Shown: positions 7,965-16,898 of the stretch, in pieces
How positions within the stretch are numbered: position 1 is the first letter of the stretch
Layout: every line of letters starts with the position of its first letter
NCBI GenBank assembly: GCA_012519515.1
Contig: JAAYQC010000198.1
Location: 1-32,894, forward strand
DNA from: Bacteroidales bacterium
GTDB taxonomy: Bacteria; Bacteroidota; Bacteroidia; Bacteroidales; VadinHA17
DNA length: 32,894 nt
Reading direction: 5' to 3'
Position numbers and translations under genes: made by a program
The notes under the pieces: generated by a model
Seen by the model: the letters and a program-made list of their open reading frames with translations, nothing else
What the model was told of the DNA's origin: nothing
Databases searched by the model: none

Positions 7965-9044
7965 ATGAAAATAGAACTTAGAAAAAACTTCAAATGGTCG
8001 CTGGTAGTTCCCACCAGCATGGGTGTCAGAATCACCCCTGTCAATGCACAACCTGTTCATTGCAGTGATACTTTTATAATGCATGTTACCAGTGCAGAAA
8101 CCAATGTAGCGAGTGTTCCCTCCTATCTCGGGCTTCCTGTAAAGGTTCTTACAACCTTTGTGAAGGACAGTCCGATTGCCCGCATGATCAAGGACAACCT
8201 TGCATCGAGGCATATGGCATATGAGGGCGTTGAAGTTGATCAGGGTGGACCATGGGGTTACCGGCATCAGTTCAATATTGCCGACAGCGGTTATGGTTCC
8301 AGGGGGCCCAGGGTTCACAACGACAGGGCGGGTGAAGTTGGAAGGACACTTAACGTCAAGGACTTCGATCTCGAGAGGCTTTTCGGGGAAGAGGGAGTTC
8401 AGATAGTTCACATCTCCGGACTTATCGGAGCCATGTCGCCCGAAACAAGCAATTTCTGCCTTGAGCTGGCAAGGGCGGCAAAGAAACATGGAACCAGGAT
8501 TGCCTTTGACCTCAACTACAGGGCTACATTCTGGAAAGGAAGGGAAAAGGAACTTTCAGCTGCATTCAGGGAAATAGCCGGACTTGCAGATATCCTTGTC
8601 GGCAACGAGGAAGACTTCCAGCTTAGTCTGGGTATTCCCGGTCCTGAAGAGGGCGGGAAGGATCTTGTGGCCCAGATTGACAGTTTCAAGGAAATGATCA
8701 AAAGGGTAAAGAAGGAGTTCCCCTCAGCTTCGGTGTTCGGAAACACCCTGAGACAGGTGATAAATGCCAACGAACATCTCTGGGGAGCAATAATGCTCGA
8801 AGGTGATAAATGGCATGTTGTCGAGCCGAGGCCTATCCGTGTACTCGACCGTATCGGTGGTGGCGACGGTTTCGTGGGAGGCCTTCTGTATGGAATCCTG
8901 CGCGGCTGGGAGCCCGAGAAATGGATACAGTTCGCATGGGCAACCGGTGCACTTGCAACCACTTCACTTACCGACTACGGACAGCCGGCCGACGAGGAAC
9001 AGGTGTGGAGCATCTGGAAGGGAAATGCCCGGGTCAGAAGATAG
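7965..9044 (+). CDS. PfkB-family sugar kinase, related to 2-keto-3-deoxygluconate kinase
   Basis: A 359-residue ribokinase/PfkB-family kinase that would phosphorylate a sugar or sugar acid with ATP in the cytosol. Family marks are SAETNVASVPSYLGLPVKV (43-61), which corresponds to the KdgK GGAExNVA substrate loop but with Thr-Ser in place of Gly-Gly; FDLNYRATFWKG (181-192); VGNEEDF (212-218); and the C-terminal anion-hole/catalytic loop DRIGGGDGFVGG (295-306), where D301 is the expected base. A segment at 93-130 rich in Gly, Arg and His (GPWGYRHQFN, then GYGSRGPRVHNDRAGE) is not in the E. coli enzyme as I remember it. The position after pgi supports a role in sugar catabolism. The substrate is not settled. 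Confidence 0.8.
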   Translation: MKIELRKNFKWSLVVPTSMGVRITPVNAQPVHCSDTFIMHVTSAETNVASVPSYLGLPVKVLTTFVKDSPIARMIKDNLASRHMAYEGVEVDQGGPWGYRHQFNIADSGYGSRGPRVHNDRAGEVGRTLNVKDFDLERLFGEEGVQIVHISGLIGAMSPETSNFCLELARAAKKHGTRIAFDLNYRATFWKGREKELSAAFREIAGLADILVGNEEDFQLSLGIPGPEEGGKDLVAQIDSFKEMIKRVKKEFPSASVFGNTLRQVINANEHLWGAIMLEGDKWHVVEPRPIRVLDRIGGGDGFVGGLLYGILRGWEPEKWIQFAWATGALATTSLTDYGQPADEEQVWSIWKGNARVRR

Positions 9045-9060
9045 AAAAATCTGCTGCTGA

Positions 9061-10410
9061 TCAGTTCTTTCCTTTTAGACCGAACTTGTTCACGAACTCA
9101 TCAATAACCTGCGACAGGTTGGGATCGCCAATTTCCTGAAGGTCATAGTATACCCTGGTGTTGGGTTTCCGTATGTTGATTATTCTGTTAAGGTCGATCG
9201 GTGTTGCAACGACCACGCTGTCACAATCCGTTTTATTGATGGTATCTTCAAGATCCTTCAATTGTTGTTCTCCGTATCCCATTGCAGGAAGAAGTGTTCC
9301 TATATTCGGATAGATGCTGAATGTCTCGGTAAGTTTTCCTACTGTAAACGGTCTTGGGTCAACCAGTTCTGCAGCGCCGAACTTCCTTGCGGCAACAATA
9401 CCTGCTCCCAGTTTCATTTCACCGTGGGTAAGAGTGGGGCCGTCCTCGACAACAAGGACTCTTTTTCCTTTTATCACCGAAGGATCATCAACCCTGATGG
9501 GAGAAGCTCCGTCAACAACAAGAGCACCCGGATTGACCTTTTCGATGCTCTCTCTTACCTGCTGGCCAGCTTCGGGGGAAGAACTGTCAATCTTGTTTAT
9601 CACCACCACATCGGCCATACGGAGTGTTACCTCTCCGGGATAATATCTCAGTTCGTGACCGGCCCTGTGAGGATCGGTGACTGTAATCATCAGATCGGAT
9701 TTATAGAACGGAAAATCGTTGTTGCCACCATCCCAGAGTACAACATCGCATCCGGCAGGATCGTTCTCGGCTGCGCGGAGAATTGCTTCATAATCCACAC
9801 CGGCATAAATCACGTCACCCCTTACAACGTGAGGTTCATATTCTTCCATTTCCTCAACGGTGCATTTATGCAGCTCCAGATCAGCTATTGTGGCAAACCT
9901 CTGAACCTTCTGCTCTGCCAGATCGCCGTAAGGCATAGGGTGGCGAATTGCAACAACCCTCAGGCCTTTGGCCATAAGGAGTTCAATAATTCTTCTTGAA
10001 GTCTGGCTTTTTCCGCAGCCGGTTCTGATAGCTCCGACTGAAATGACAGGCTTGACGCTTTTCAGCATGGTTGCATCCGGACCCAGGAGAACAAAATTCG
10101 CGCCGGCAGCATTGACAATGGCGCTTACTGCCATCACTTTCTGATATGTGACATCACTGTAAGCAAAAACACAATCATCAACCCTGAATTTCCTGATCAG
10201 TTCCGCGAGATTCTCTTCTGCATAAACCGGAATTCCTTCAGGATAAAGCTTTCCCGCGAGTTCCGGCGGATATTTCCTGCCGTCAATATCCGGTATCTGG
10301 GCAGCAGTGAAAGCTACCACGTTATAGTTTTCATTGTCCCTGTAAACGGTGTTGAAGTTGTGGAAATCCCTTCCGGCTGCACCGATTATTATTACATTTT
10401 TTTTTGACAT
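9061..10410 (-). CDS. GTPase of the cyclic 2,3-diphosphoglycerate synthetase family
   Basis: Start chosen at the ATG at 10410 because GGGAGG lies five bases before it; an ATG four codons further up (10422) is also open. The protein has 449 residues from this start. The N-terminal half is Rossmann-like, opening with NVIIIGAAGRDFHNFN. A P-loop follows at about 126-135 (AIRTGCGKSQTSRR), then LWDGGNNDFPF, and NKID near 272-275, a G4-type guanine-recognition motif. Overall this matches proteins annotated as cyclic 2,3-diphosphoglycerate synthetase or simply as GTPases. In methanogens the named enzyme closes 2,3-bisphosphoglycerate into the cyclic form with ATP. The bacterial homologs' reaction is unknown to me. 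It converges on the PfkB kinase gene with a 16-base gap. Family fairly sure, function not. Confidence 0.75.
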   Translation of the reverse strand: MSKKNVIIIGAAGRDFHNFNTVYRDNENYNVVAFTAAQIPDIDGRKYPPELAGKLYPEGIPVYAEENLAELIRKFRVDDCVFAYSDVTYQKVMAVSAIVNAAGANFVLLGPDATMLKSVKPVISVGAIRTGCGKSQTSRRIIELLMAKGLRVVAIRHPMPYGDLAEQKVQRFATIADLELHKCTVEEMEEYEPHVVRGDVIYAGVDYEAILRAAENDPAGCDVVLWDGGNNDFPFYKSDLMITVTDPHRAGHELRYYPGEVTLRMADVVVINKIDSSSPEAGQQVRESIEKVNPGALVVDGASPIRVDDPSVIKGKRVLVVEDGPTLTHGEMKLGAGIVAARKFGAAELVDPRPFTVGKLTETFSIYPNIGTLLPAMGYGEQQLKDLEDTINKTDCDSVVVATPIDLNRIINIRKPNTRVYYDLQEIGDPNLSQVIDEFVNKFGLKGKN

Positions 10411-10474
10411 GTTCCCTCCCATGATTTGATAATTAATTTCCCGGAAAAATCGTTATATAGATAAAATGAATTGA

Positions 10475-10482
10475 CAAATTTA
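10475..10482 (-). promoter_or_regulatory. -7 element (TAAATTTG) for the cyclic-DPG-synthetase-like gene
   Basis: On the minus strand 10482-10475 reads TAAATTTG, an exact TAnnTTTG match, 64 bases before the preferred ATG. A TTG lies at 10509-10507, 24 bases further up, slightly long for the usual -33/-7 spacing. The ribosome-binding site GGGAGG just before 10410 fits this transcript. Confidence 0.4.
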
Positions 10483-10637
10483 TAATTTGCGGACATAATA
10501 TCCGAACAATTAATTTGATTTTTAACCGGATGTTTTATGTGGTATGAGTTGTTGATTAATTGATGTTTAAAATACAAAACTACCCTTCTTGAAAACATGT
10601 TAAAGAAAATATTTCCGGCGTAACCCGGCTAAATTTA

Positions 10638-10645
10638 TTTCTTTG
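10638..10645 (+). promoter_or_regulatory. Possible -7 element for the AcpH-like gene
   Basis: TTTCTTTG differs from TAnnTTTG at one position and lies 17 bases before the ATG at 10663, so the leader would be short. The rest of the 252-base gap 10411-10662 is A+T-rich, with no further gene or hairpin that I would support. Confidence 0.3.
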
Positions 10646-10662
10646 TACTATTATGACCTGAA

Positions 10663-11274
10663 ATGAATGTCCTTGCCCACATATATCTGTCAGGTGATTC
10701 CGAAAAGATCATCATCGGAAACTACATAGGCGATTATGTAAAAGGACGCGATTATCTCAAGTATCCTGAACAGGTAAGGAAGGGAATAATACTTCACAGG
10801 CATATAGATGCCTTTACCGACAGGCATCCGGTGGTTCACCGCAGTAAAATCTATTTCTCAAGGAAATACCACAAGTACTCGGGAGTTGTCACCGACATCA
10901 TCTATGATCATTTTCTTACCAGGGAATGGAACTTTTATTCCCGCCGGCCGCTGGAGAGCGTCACCTACAACTTCTACAGGGCAATGGTTAACAATTTCGA
11001 TATTCTTCCGGAAGAAGTACGTAAGATGATGCCCTTTTTCATAATTAACAACTGGATAGAATCGTATCAGACGAGGAGGGGTATCAGGTCGGTACTGAAC
11101 ACTCTGAGCAAGAGGTCGTCGCTTCCGAATGAGACAAGGTTCGCAATGAAAGCCCTGAAGAAGAATTATTACGCTCTTCAGGACGACTTCATGGAGTTCT
11201 TTCCGCAACTCATCGATTATGTGGAAAAGGATTTCGGGATAGAAATTTCGCACAGGATAACAATCCCCTTCTGA
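10663..11274 (+). CDS. Acyl carrier protein phosphodiesterase-like protein (AcpH/DUF479)
   Basis: A 203-residue cytosolic protein of the AcpH family, whose E. coli member removes 4'-phosphopantetheine from acyl carrier protein. The family's HD-like metal-site residues are present: H6 in MNVLAHIYLS, N20 and D24 in GNYIGDYVKG, H45/H47/D49/D53 in LHRHIDAFTD, and D78/D82/H83 in DIIYDHFL. Length is normal. The ATG at 10663 is supported by the conserved MNxLAH opening. Its stop (11272-11274) abuts the rodA stop on the other strand without any gap. Activity on ACP in Bacteroidota is inferred from the family. Confidence 0.85.
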   Translation: MNVLAHIYLSGDSEKIIIGNYIGDYVKGRDYLKYPEQVRKGIILHRHIDAFTDRHPVVHRSKIYFSRKYHKYSGVVTDIIYDHFLTREWNFYSRRPLESVTYNFYRAMVNNFDILPEEVRKMMPFFIINNWIESYQTRRGIRSVLNTLSKRSSLPNETRFAMKALKKNYYALQDDFMEFFPQLIDYVEKDFGIEISHRITIPF

Positions 11275-12705
11275 TCAGATAAGGTATTCCGCGCGACTGG
11301 CGTCGAGCCTGAGAAAAATAAACAGCAGAATAGTGAATGCCCAGAGTGAACTTCCCCCGTAACTAAGGAAGGGAAGAGGTATTCCTATTACCGGAACCAG
11401 ACCGATGGTCATACCTATATTAATAAAGATATGAACAAAAAAGACTGACACCACTCCATAACCGTAAATCCGCGAAAAAGCGGATCGCTGCCTTTCGGCA
11501 AGGATAATCAGCCGGATAAGAAGCATCACATACAGTACTATTACAACAAATGCACCCATGAATCCCCATTCTTCTCCGATTGTACAGAATATGAAATCGG
11601 TACTTTGAGCCGGGACAAACTTGAATTTTGTCTGTGTTCCCTTCAGATAGCCCTTTCCCGAGAAACCTCCCGAACCTATTGAAATAATCGACTGGTTGAC
11701 GTTATATCCCGTTCCGTGAGGATCTGACTTTATACCGAGCAATATTTCCACTCTCTCCTTCTGATGAGGCTTCATCAGTTTGTTGAATGCTATGTTGACG
11801 GAGTTAACATAGGCAAGACTTCCTATCAGGAAGAGATAGATCGTAAGGGATGCAATGGCTTTTTTATTGTAGAAATAGACAGCAAATATAAATCCTGACA
11901 GCAAAACCGATATCAGCACAATATGTTCATTTCTAAGTGATCCTGACACCAGGCTGTTGATTCCGTATACCAGAAGGGTAATTCCCGTGATAATCCCGAG
12001 AGCAGACAGACAGGTCTTCCATTTCCTGGTTACTATACAGCTCAGAATCAGGGCTGACAAAACAAGTCCGAGAGAGAGCAGGGTATTGTTGAAAAGAAGG
12101 GTGAAGAAGAAAAGAATAAGCATAAGGAATCCGGAGATCAGAATATAAGGGCTCATTCCTTCCCTGTAAAGTACCAGGAAGAATCCAAGAAAAACCACCG
12201 CGGAACCCATGTCGGGCTGAAGCACTATAAGCAGGGCAGGCATCATGATAATCGCGACTGAAATCATGAATACCTTTAGTTTCCCCAGGTCGTGCCGGGA
12301 TACATTCAGATACGCGGCCAGGGCGAGTGCAGTACCGATCTTTGCAAATTCCGAAGGCTGAAGACTGAATGAGCCGAACTGAAACCACGATCGCGCCCCG
12401 TGAACATATTCACCGACAAAGAGTACCAGAAGAAGGAGGAACAGGAAGAATCCGTAGATGAAATATGCAAAGAATGAATAGAACCTTGAATCGGTAACCA
12501 CAACAAACACTGCTATCACAAATGTCGCGAGTATCCATACAAACTGCTTTCCGTATCTTTGTGAAAGGTCTATAATCCTGCTATGCTCCTCGTTGTATAC
12601 GGCAGCGTAAATATTGAACCATCCTATTATTACAAGCAACAGGAAGATTACTATTGTAATCTTATCGAGCCTTGCCCAGATATTTACACTTCTATTCACC
12701 GGCAA
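11275..12705 (-). CDS. rodA: RodA, elongasome peptidoglycan glycosyltransferase (SEDS family)
   Basis: A 476-residue polytopic inner-membrane protein of the SEDS family, which polymerises lipid II into glycan strands during cell elongation together with PBP2. It has about ten or more hydrophobic helices. Family motifs are FGSFSLQPSEFAKIGTALAL in the first third and, near the end, FVPAQSTDFIFCTIGEEWGF followed by GMTIGLVPVIGIPLPFLSYGG. It is longer than the E. coli protein (about 370) because of additional hydrophobic segments in the middle, which I believe is common in Bacteroidota. Its start overlaps the end of mrdA by 14 bases, indicating translational coupling with its enzymatic partner. 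It is the last gene of the purH-mreBCD-mrdA-rodA run. Confidence 0.96.
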   Translation of the reverse strand: MPVNRSVNIWARLDKITIVIFLLLVIIGWFNIYAAVYNEEHSRIIDLSQRYGKQFVWILATFVIAVFVVVTDSRFYSFFAYFIYGFFLFLLLLVLFVGEYVHGARSWFQFGSFSLQPSEFAKIGTALALAAYLNVSRHDLGKLKVFMISVAIIMMPALLIVLQPDMGSAVVFLGFFLVLYREGMSPYILISGFLMLILFFFTLLFNNTLLSLGLVLSALILSCIVTRKWKTCLSALGIITGITLLVYGINSLVSGSLRNEHIVLISVLLSGFIFAVYFYNKKAIASLTIYLFLIGSLAYVNSVNIAFNKLMKPHQKERVEILLGIKSDPHGTGYNVNQSIISIGSGGFSGKGYLKGTQTKFKFVPAQSTDFIFCTIGEEWGFMGAFVVIVLYVMLLIRLIILAERQRSAFSRIYGYGVVSVFFVHIFINIGMTIGLVPVIGIPLPFLSYGGSSLWAFTILLFIFLRLDASRAEYLI

Positions 12706-14506
12706 TCAGATTCAGTTCAAGCATTCTTTGTTCCGAGTATTTATTCGTCACCTCTCCGGTCAGGTATTTTTCAATCATAAGGCTGGCTATGGGAGCCGCA
12801 TAGCTTGCTCCAAAACCGGCATTCTCGACATATACCGCTATTGCAATTTTCGGATCATCCTTAGGGGCAAAGGCGATGAACACCGAATGGTCCTTACCGT
12901 GAGGGTTTTCGGCCGTTCCCGTTTTTCCGCATACTATTATGTTTCTTATAGCCGCACTCCTTGCTGTTGCTCCGGCACCTCCATTGACAGCCTCCTCCAT
13001 GCCCAGCACTATCGATTCAAAGTTAGCTGAATCGATTTCTATTGTATGCTTTAAAAGATATTTCCCGTCGGGTTTCCCTTCTGCACCGATTGATTTAACT
13101 ATATGTGGTGTGTAATAATATCCCCTGTTTGCAATTGCTGCAGTCATATTGGCCATTTGGAGCGGCGTTGTCTCAACTTCTCCCTGGCCTATTGCCATCG
13201 ATATTATTGTAAGAGCCTTCCACCCGTTCTTACCGTAGAAACGATCGTAGTAAGAAGGTGATGGAACAAAACCGGTCAGTTCATTGGTAAATTCTATTCC
13301 CAGTCTCTGGCCGAATCCGAACTGGTCGAGATATTCCTTCCATTTAACATAAGCTGCTTCGACGTTCGGGTAGGCCGGGTTCTCAAGAATTCTTCTGTAG
13401 ACCTGGCAGAAGTAAGCGTTGCATGAATTTGAAATCCCGTGAATAAGGTCGAGGGGGGAGCTGTGGGAATGGCAGCCTATAAACAAATAGCCGTTACTGC
13501 ATCCGAACAGGGTTGAAGGCTCTATCACCTTCTCCTGAAGGCCGATCAGTCCGTTTATTGGCTTGAAAGTTGATCCCGGGGGATACTTGGCCTGAATGGC
13601 TCTGTTGAAAAGAGGCAGCGAAGTATCAGCGCTGAGCTTCATGAAATTTTCCGATCTGATTCTTCCCACCAGAAGACCGGGATCGTAGTTCGGGCTTGAT
13701 ACCAGGGTAAGCACTTCACCTGTCTTCGGTTCGAGAGCCACTATGCTGCCTGATTTGTTTTTCATCAGGAGTTCTCCGTATTCCTGCAGATCCATATCGA
13801 CGGTTGAAATGATATCCTCTCCCTGAACCGCAACGGTATCCATTCTCCCGTCGGCATAGGAACCCTTTATCCTGCTGTAAACATCAACAAGGTAAATGGT
13901 CACTCCCCTTTTGCCCCTGAGATTCTTCTCATACGCTTCCTCAATTCCCAGTTTGCCTATATAGTCGCCTGCCTTGTAGTAGGGATCATTTTTAACCACC
14001 GATTCGTCCACCTCGCTCACATAGCCCAGTATGTGTCCGGCAATGGGCTTTGAGTATTTCCTCAGGGTTCTCGGCTGAACATAGAATCCCGGATATAAAA
14101 AAAGTTTTTCCTGGAAGCGTGCATACGATTCAGCTGATATCTGTTTGAGGAATACCGACGGAGCCCTTCTTGAATAGCTTATGGCAGAATTCATCCTGTC
14201 GTTGAATGAGCTTTTTGTAATTTCAAGAAGTTCGCAGAACTCAGCTGTGTCGATGGAAGTTACCTGTGCCGGCACCACCATCAGATCATAAGCAGCCTGG
14301 TTGAACACCATCAGCTTATTATTCCTGTCGTAAATCAACCCTCTCGCGGGGTATTGAGTCACATACCTCAGAACGTTGTTGTCGGCCGAGAGCCGGTAGG
14401 TGTCCTTCACGACCTGGATCACAAACAGACGGATAATCAGGAGGAGCGCTGCGAGCACCACAAATGCAATAATGATATACTTCCTGCTTGTGAACGCGTC
14501 TTTCAT
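12692..14506 (-). CDS. mrdA: Penicillin-binding protein 2 (elongasome transpeptidase)
   Basis: A 604-residue class B PBP that cross-links new peptidoglycan during elongation. It has a single N-terminal membrane anchor (about 9-31) and a PBP dimerisation domain containing PARGLIYDRNN (53-63), followed by the transpeptidase domain. The three active-site motifs are complete: STFK (312-315, with serine 312 as the acylated nucleophile), SCN (361-363) and KTG (528-530). The end overlaps rodA by 14 bases and the start lies 10 bases after mreD, matching the conserved cell-shape operon. No premature stop or missing motif is seen. Confidence 0.97.
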   Translation of the reverse strand: MKDAFTSRKYIIIAFVVLAALLLIIRLFVIQVVKDTYRLSADNNVLRYVTQYPARGLIYDRNNKLMVFNQAAYDLMVVPAQVTSIDTAEFCELLEITKSSFNDRMNSAISYSRRAPSVFLKQISAESYARFQEKLFLYPGFYVQPRTLRKYSKPIAGHILGYVSEVDESVVKNDPYYKAGDYIGKLGIEEAYEKNLRGKRGVTIYLVDVYSRIKGSYADGRMDTVAVQGEDIISTVDMDLQEYGELLMKNKSGSIVALEPKTGEVLTLVSSPNYDPGLLVGRIRSENFMKLSADTSLPLFNRAIQAKYPPGSTFKPINGLIGLQEKVIEPSTLFGCSNGYLFIGCHSHSSPLDLIHGISNSCNAYFCQVYRRILENPAYPNVEAAYVKWKEYLDQFGFGQRLGIEFTNELTGFVPSPSYYDRFYGKNGWKALTIISMAIGQGEVETTPLQMANMTAAIANRGYYYTPHIVKSIGAEGKPDGKYLLKHTIEIDSANFESIVLGMEEAVNGGAGATARSAAIRNIIVCGKTGTAENPHGKDHSVFIAFAPKDDPKIAIAVYVENAGFGASYAAPIASLMIEKYLTGEVTNKYSEQRMLELNLIAGE

Positions 14507-14516
14507 GACAGATTCG

Positions 14517-15023
14517 TTACCTTCCTTTACGGTAATATTCTATGAGAAGGATAAATGCCAGTGTAAAGATTGAACTTAGTATTATTCTCAATATTGTTCT
14601 GAAGAAATCAGTAAATCTGAAAACCTCGATAAAGAAGAGGCTTGTATGGTGAATCAGGACAATTGTCGTAGCATAAATCACGAACCATCTGAATCCGTAG
14701 GAAGCCATTGAAAGGCTCGATCCCGGATCGTATCCGTCGCGCGGGGCGATAATCCTGAGTACAAAGGGACGGGCAAAACCGGCAATAAGCGTTGCCGATG
14801 CATGCATGCCGGGCGACCCGAAAAACAGGTCGATAACCAGTCCAGTAAAAAAGGCAATCAGCAGTATCAGCCATGAGGGAGTGAGTGAGGGCAGGATCAG
14901 TATGATCATAATGTAAACATAGGGGTTTACATAGCCGCTGAACTGAATATTATTCAGCACCAGAATCTGGAGCAGAATCAGTACGACGCTTATCAGTCCG
15001 TATTTCAGGATGGTATTTATCAT
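14517..15023 (-). CDS. mreD: MreD, rod-shape-determining membrane protein
   Basis: A 168-residue hydrophobic protein with five to six predicted membrane helices, beginning MINTILKYGLISVVLILLQIL. MreD is poorly conserved in sequence. The call rests on size, membrane topology, a family-like central segment (FFTGLVIDLFFGSPGMHASA), and position between mreC and mrdA. Its start overlaps the mreC stop by four bases (ATGA), so the two are translationally coupled. It acts in the inner membrane as part of the elongasome. Confidence 0.9.
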   Translation of the reverse strand: MINTILKYGLISVVLILLQILVLNNIQFSGYVNPYVYIMIILILPSLTPSWLILLIAFFTGLVIDLFFGSPGMHASATLIAGFARPFVLRIIAPRDGYDPGSSLSMASYGFRWFVIYATTIVLIHHTSLFFIEVFRFTDFFRTILRIILSSIFTLAFILLIEYYRKGR

Positions 15024-15841
15024 TGGTACTGTGATTCAAGTTCAAGTTGTTCTTCCCTCTTAAGGTTTCCGATAACAGTTACATACTGGAGCTGCCTGAA
15101 ATCGGCAAAGAGTTCAACCGTTATCCTGTAAAAATCACTTCCGCTTTTTTTAATCCCGCTCACACGGCCAATGCCGATCCCTTCGGGAAACACTGCAGAG
15201 AAAGCCGTAGTTTCGATGGTGTCGCCCTCACTGACCGATATGTGCTGGGGTATCTCATTCAGTATGGCGTAGCGGGGACTCCGGCCGTCCCATGTCAGTG
15301 ACCCGAAATGACCGCTTGACTTCAGCCTGGCACTTAGTCTGAAATCGAGATTGAGCAGCGAAATGGCCACTGAAAAATTCCTTGAACAAGCAACCACCAT
15401 ACCCACGGCATTGTTACCGTCGGTGACAGCCATATCGGGTTCCACACCCTGAAGGCTTCCCTTGCTGATGGTAAAGTAATTTTTTTGTTTGTTAACCGAG
15501 TTGTTGGTCACCCTTGCCGCCGTAAATATATATTGCCGGCCTGCTGTCGTATCGTTCACGGAATCAAAGCCCGGGGCATCCGCGTGATTAAACTGTTCCA
15601 GCCGGTTTCTGAGAGCGCTGTTTTCCTCGGCAAGCTGCAGGTTGACTTCACGGAGACTGAGATAATTCTTTGCATTTGTTATGCGACCTTCCATTCTCCG
15701 GGTTATGCCCTGCATGGTTTTAACCATTTTCGAATTATGGTAGGTGTTTCCGTTAGTGAGCCAATAAAATGCTATTCCTTCCAGGATAAGAAATACGATG
15801 ATATTATTGTATTTAAGAAGAAAGTTCAGCAGGTTTCTCAT
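15020..15841 (-). CDS. mreC: MreC, rod-shape-determining protein
   Basis: A 273-residue protein with one N-terminal membrane segment (about 12-30), a coiled-coil region (about 58-85, LREVNLQLAEENSALRNRLE) and a periplasmic beta-rich domain carrying the family segment GVEPDMAVTDGNNAVGMVV. MreC links cytoplasmic MreB to PBP2 and stimulates RodA-PBP2. It is 17 bases downstream of mreB and overlaps mreD by four bases. Confidence 0.95.
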   Translation of the reverse strand: MRNLLNFLLKYNNIIVFLILEGIAFYWLTNGNTYHNSKMVKTMQGITRRMEGRITNAKNYLSLREVNLQLAEENSALRNRLEQFNHADAPGFDSVNDTTAGRQYIFTAARVTNNSVNKQKNYFTISKGSLQGVEPDMAVTDGNNAVGMVVACSRNFSVAISLLNLDFRLSARLKSSGHFGSLTWDGRSPRYAILNEIPQHISVSEGDTIETTAFSAVFPEGIGIGRVSGIKKSGSDFYRITVELFADFRQLQYVTVIGNLKREEQLELESQYQ

Positions 15842-15858
15842 TCACTCACGGGGTCAGG

Positions 15859-16881
15859 TTATCTCATAAGGAAAGGAAACTTATCCACGTTCTTCAATGC
15901 CACTCCTGTTCCCCTTGCTACTGCATGGAGGGGATCCTCAGCAACATTGAAATTAATGTTCAGCTTATCCGACAGCCTTCTGTCGAGTCCTCTGAGAAGT
16001 GCGCCGCCTCCGGTAAGGTATATTCCCTTGTTTACAATGTCGGCATACAGCTCGGGTGGTGTCTGCTCAAGCACGTTAAGCATGGCTGCTTCCACCTTCG
16101 ACAGCGATTTATCGAGGCAATACGCGATTTCCTGGTACGAGATGGGAATTTCTATAGGAAGAGAAGTCATGATGTTTGGTCCCCTGACAATGTAATCCTG
16201 AGGAGGCTCATCTATATCAGGCAAGGCTGCCCCGACAGCTATCTTTATGTCTTCGGCCGTTTTCTCTCCTATTTTTATATTATGCTGATGCCTCATATAG
16301 GTCTGGATATCAGAAGTGAATCCATCACCGGCTATCCGTACCGATTTATTGCAGACAATTCCGCCGAGGGCTATTACGGCTATTTCGGTTGTACCTCCTC
16401 CCACATCCACTATCATGCAGCCTTCCGGAGCTTCAACATCGAGACCTATACCGATGGCAGCAGCCATGGGTTCGTAAATAAGATAGACATCCCTGCCTCC
16501 TGCATGTTCGGATGAATCGCGTACGGCACGCAGCTCGACCTCGGTACTTCCCGAAGGAATGCATACAACCATCTTAAGGGAAGGAGTGAAGAATCTCGGT
16601 CCGGTGTTTAACAGCTTGATCATTCCCCTTATCATCATTTCGGCAGCATTGAAGTCAGCAATTACCCCATCGCGCAATGGTCTTACCGTCTTTATGTTCT
16701 CATGTGTCTTCCCGTGCATCTGTCTTGCCCCATCCCCGATGGCAATAAGTTTGCCCGTGTTCTTGTCAATGGCAACTATTGAAGGCTCATCTACAACTAT
16801 CTTATCATTGTGAATGATAACCGTGTTGGCTGTTCCAAGGTCTATTGCAATCTCCTGCGTCAAGAATGAAAAAAGTCCCAT
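15859..16881 (-). CDS. mreB: MreB, actin-like rod-shape-determining protein
   Basis: A 340-residue actin-fold ATPase that forms membrane-associated filaments guiding lateral wall synthesis. The phosphate-1 loop IAIDLGTANTVI (11-22), the segment VRPLRDGVIADF, the phosphate-2 motif IVDVGGGTTEIAVI, and the C-terminal adenosine-binding segment YLTGGGALLRGLD are all intact. The N-terminus MGLFSFLTQE supports the ATG at 16881. It lies 17 bases downstream of purH and 17 bases upstream of mreC. Confidence 0.98.
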   Translation of the reverse strand: MGLFSFLTQEIAIDLGTANTVIIHNDKIVVDEPSIVAIDKNTGKLIAIGDGARQMHGKTHENIKTVRPLRDGVIADFNAAEMMIRGMIKLLNTGPRFFTPSLKMVVCIPSGSTEVELRAVRDSSEHAGGRDVYLIYEPMAAAIGIGLDVEAPEGCMIVDVGGGTTEIAVIALGGIVCNKSVRIAGDGFTSDIQTYMRHQHNIKIGEKTAEDIKIAVGAALPDIDEPPQDYIVRGPNIMTSLPIEIPISYQEIAYCLDKSLSKVEAAMLNVLEQTPPELYADIVNKGIYLTGGGALLRGLDRRLSDKLNINFNVAEDPLHAVARGTGVALKNVDKFPFLMR

Positions 16882-16898
16882 ATAATGCGCTTATTGGT

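Noticed and set aside
7935-8489. Minus-strand open frame (184 codons) over the start of the sugar kinase
   Set aside because: Opposite to a kinase with intact motifs; composition is that of an antisense frame.
9262-9999. Long plus-strand open frame (245 codons) opposite the cyclic-DPG-synthetase-like gene
   Set aside because: It is antisense to a gene with clear motifs; its translation has no domain resemblance and is rich in Cys and His, as expected of a shadow frame.
15485-16195. Plus-strand open frame (236 codons) across mreC and mreB
   Set aside because: It spans the junction of two well-supported minus-strand genes and has no promoter, signal or family resemblance.
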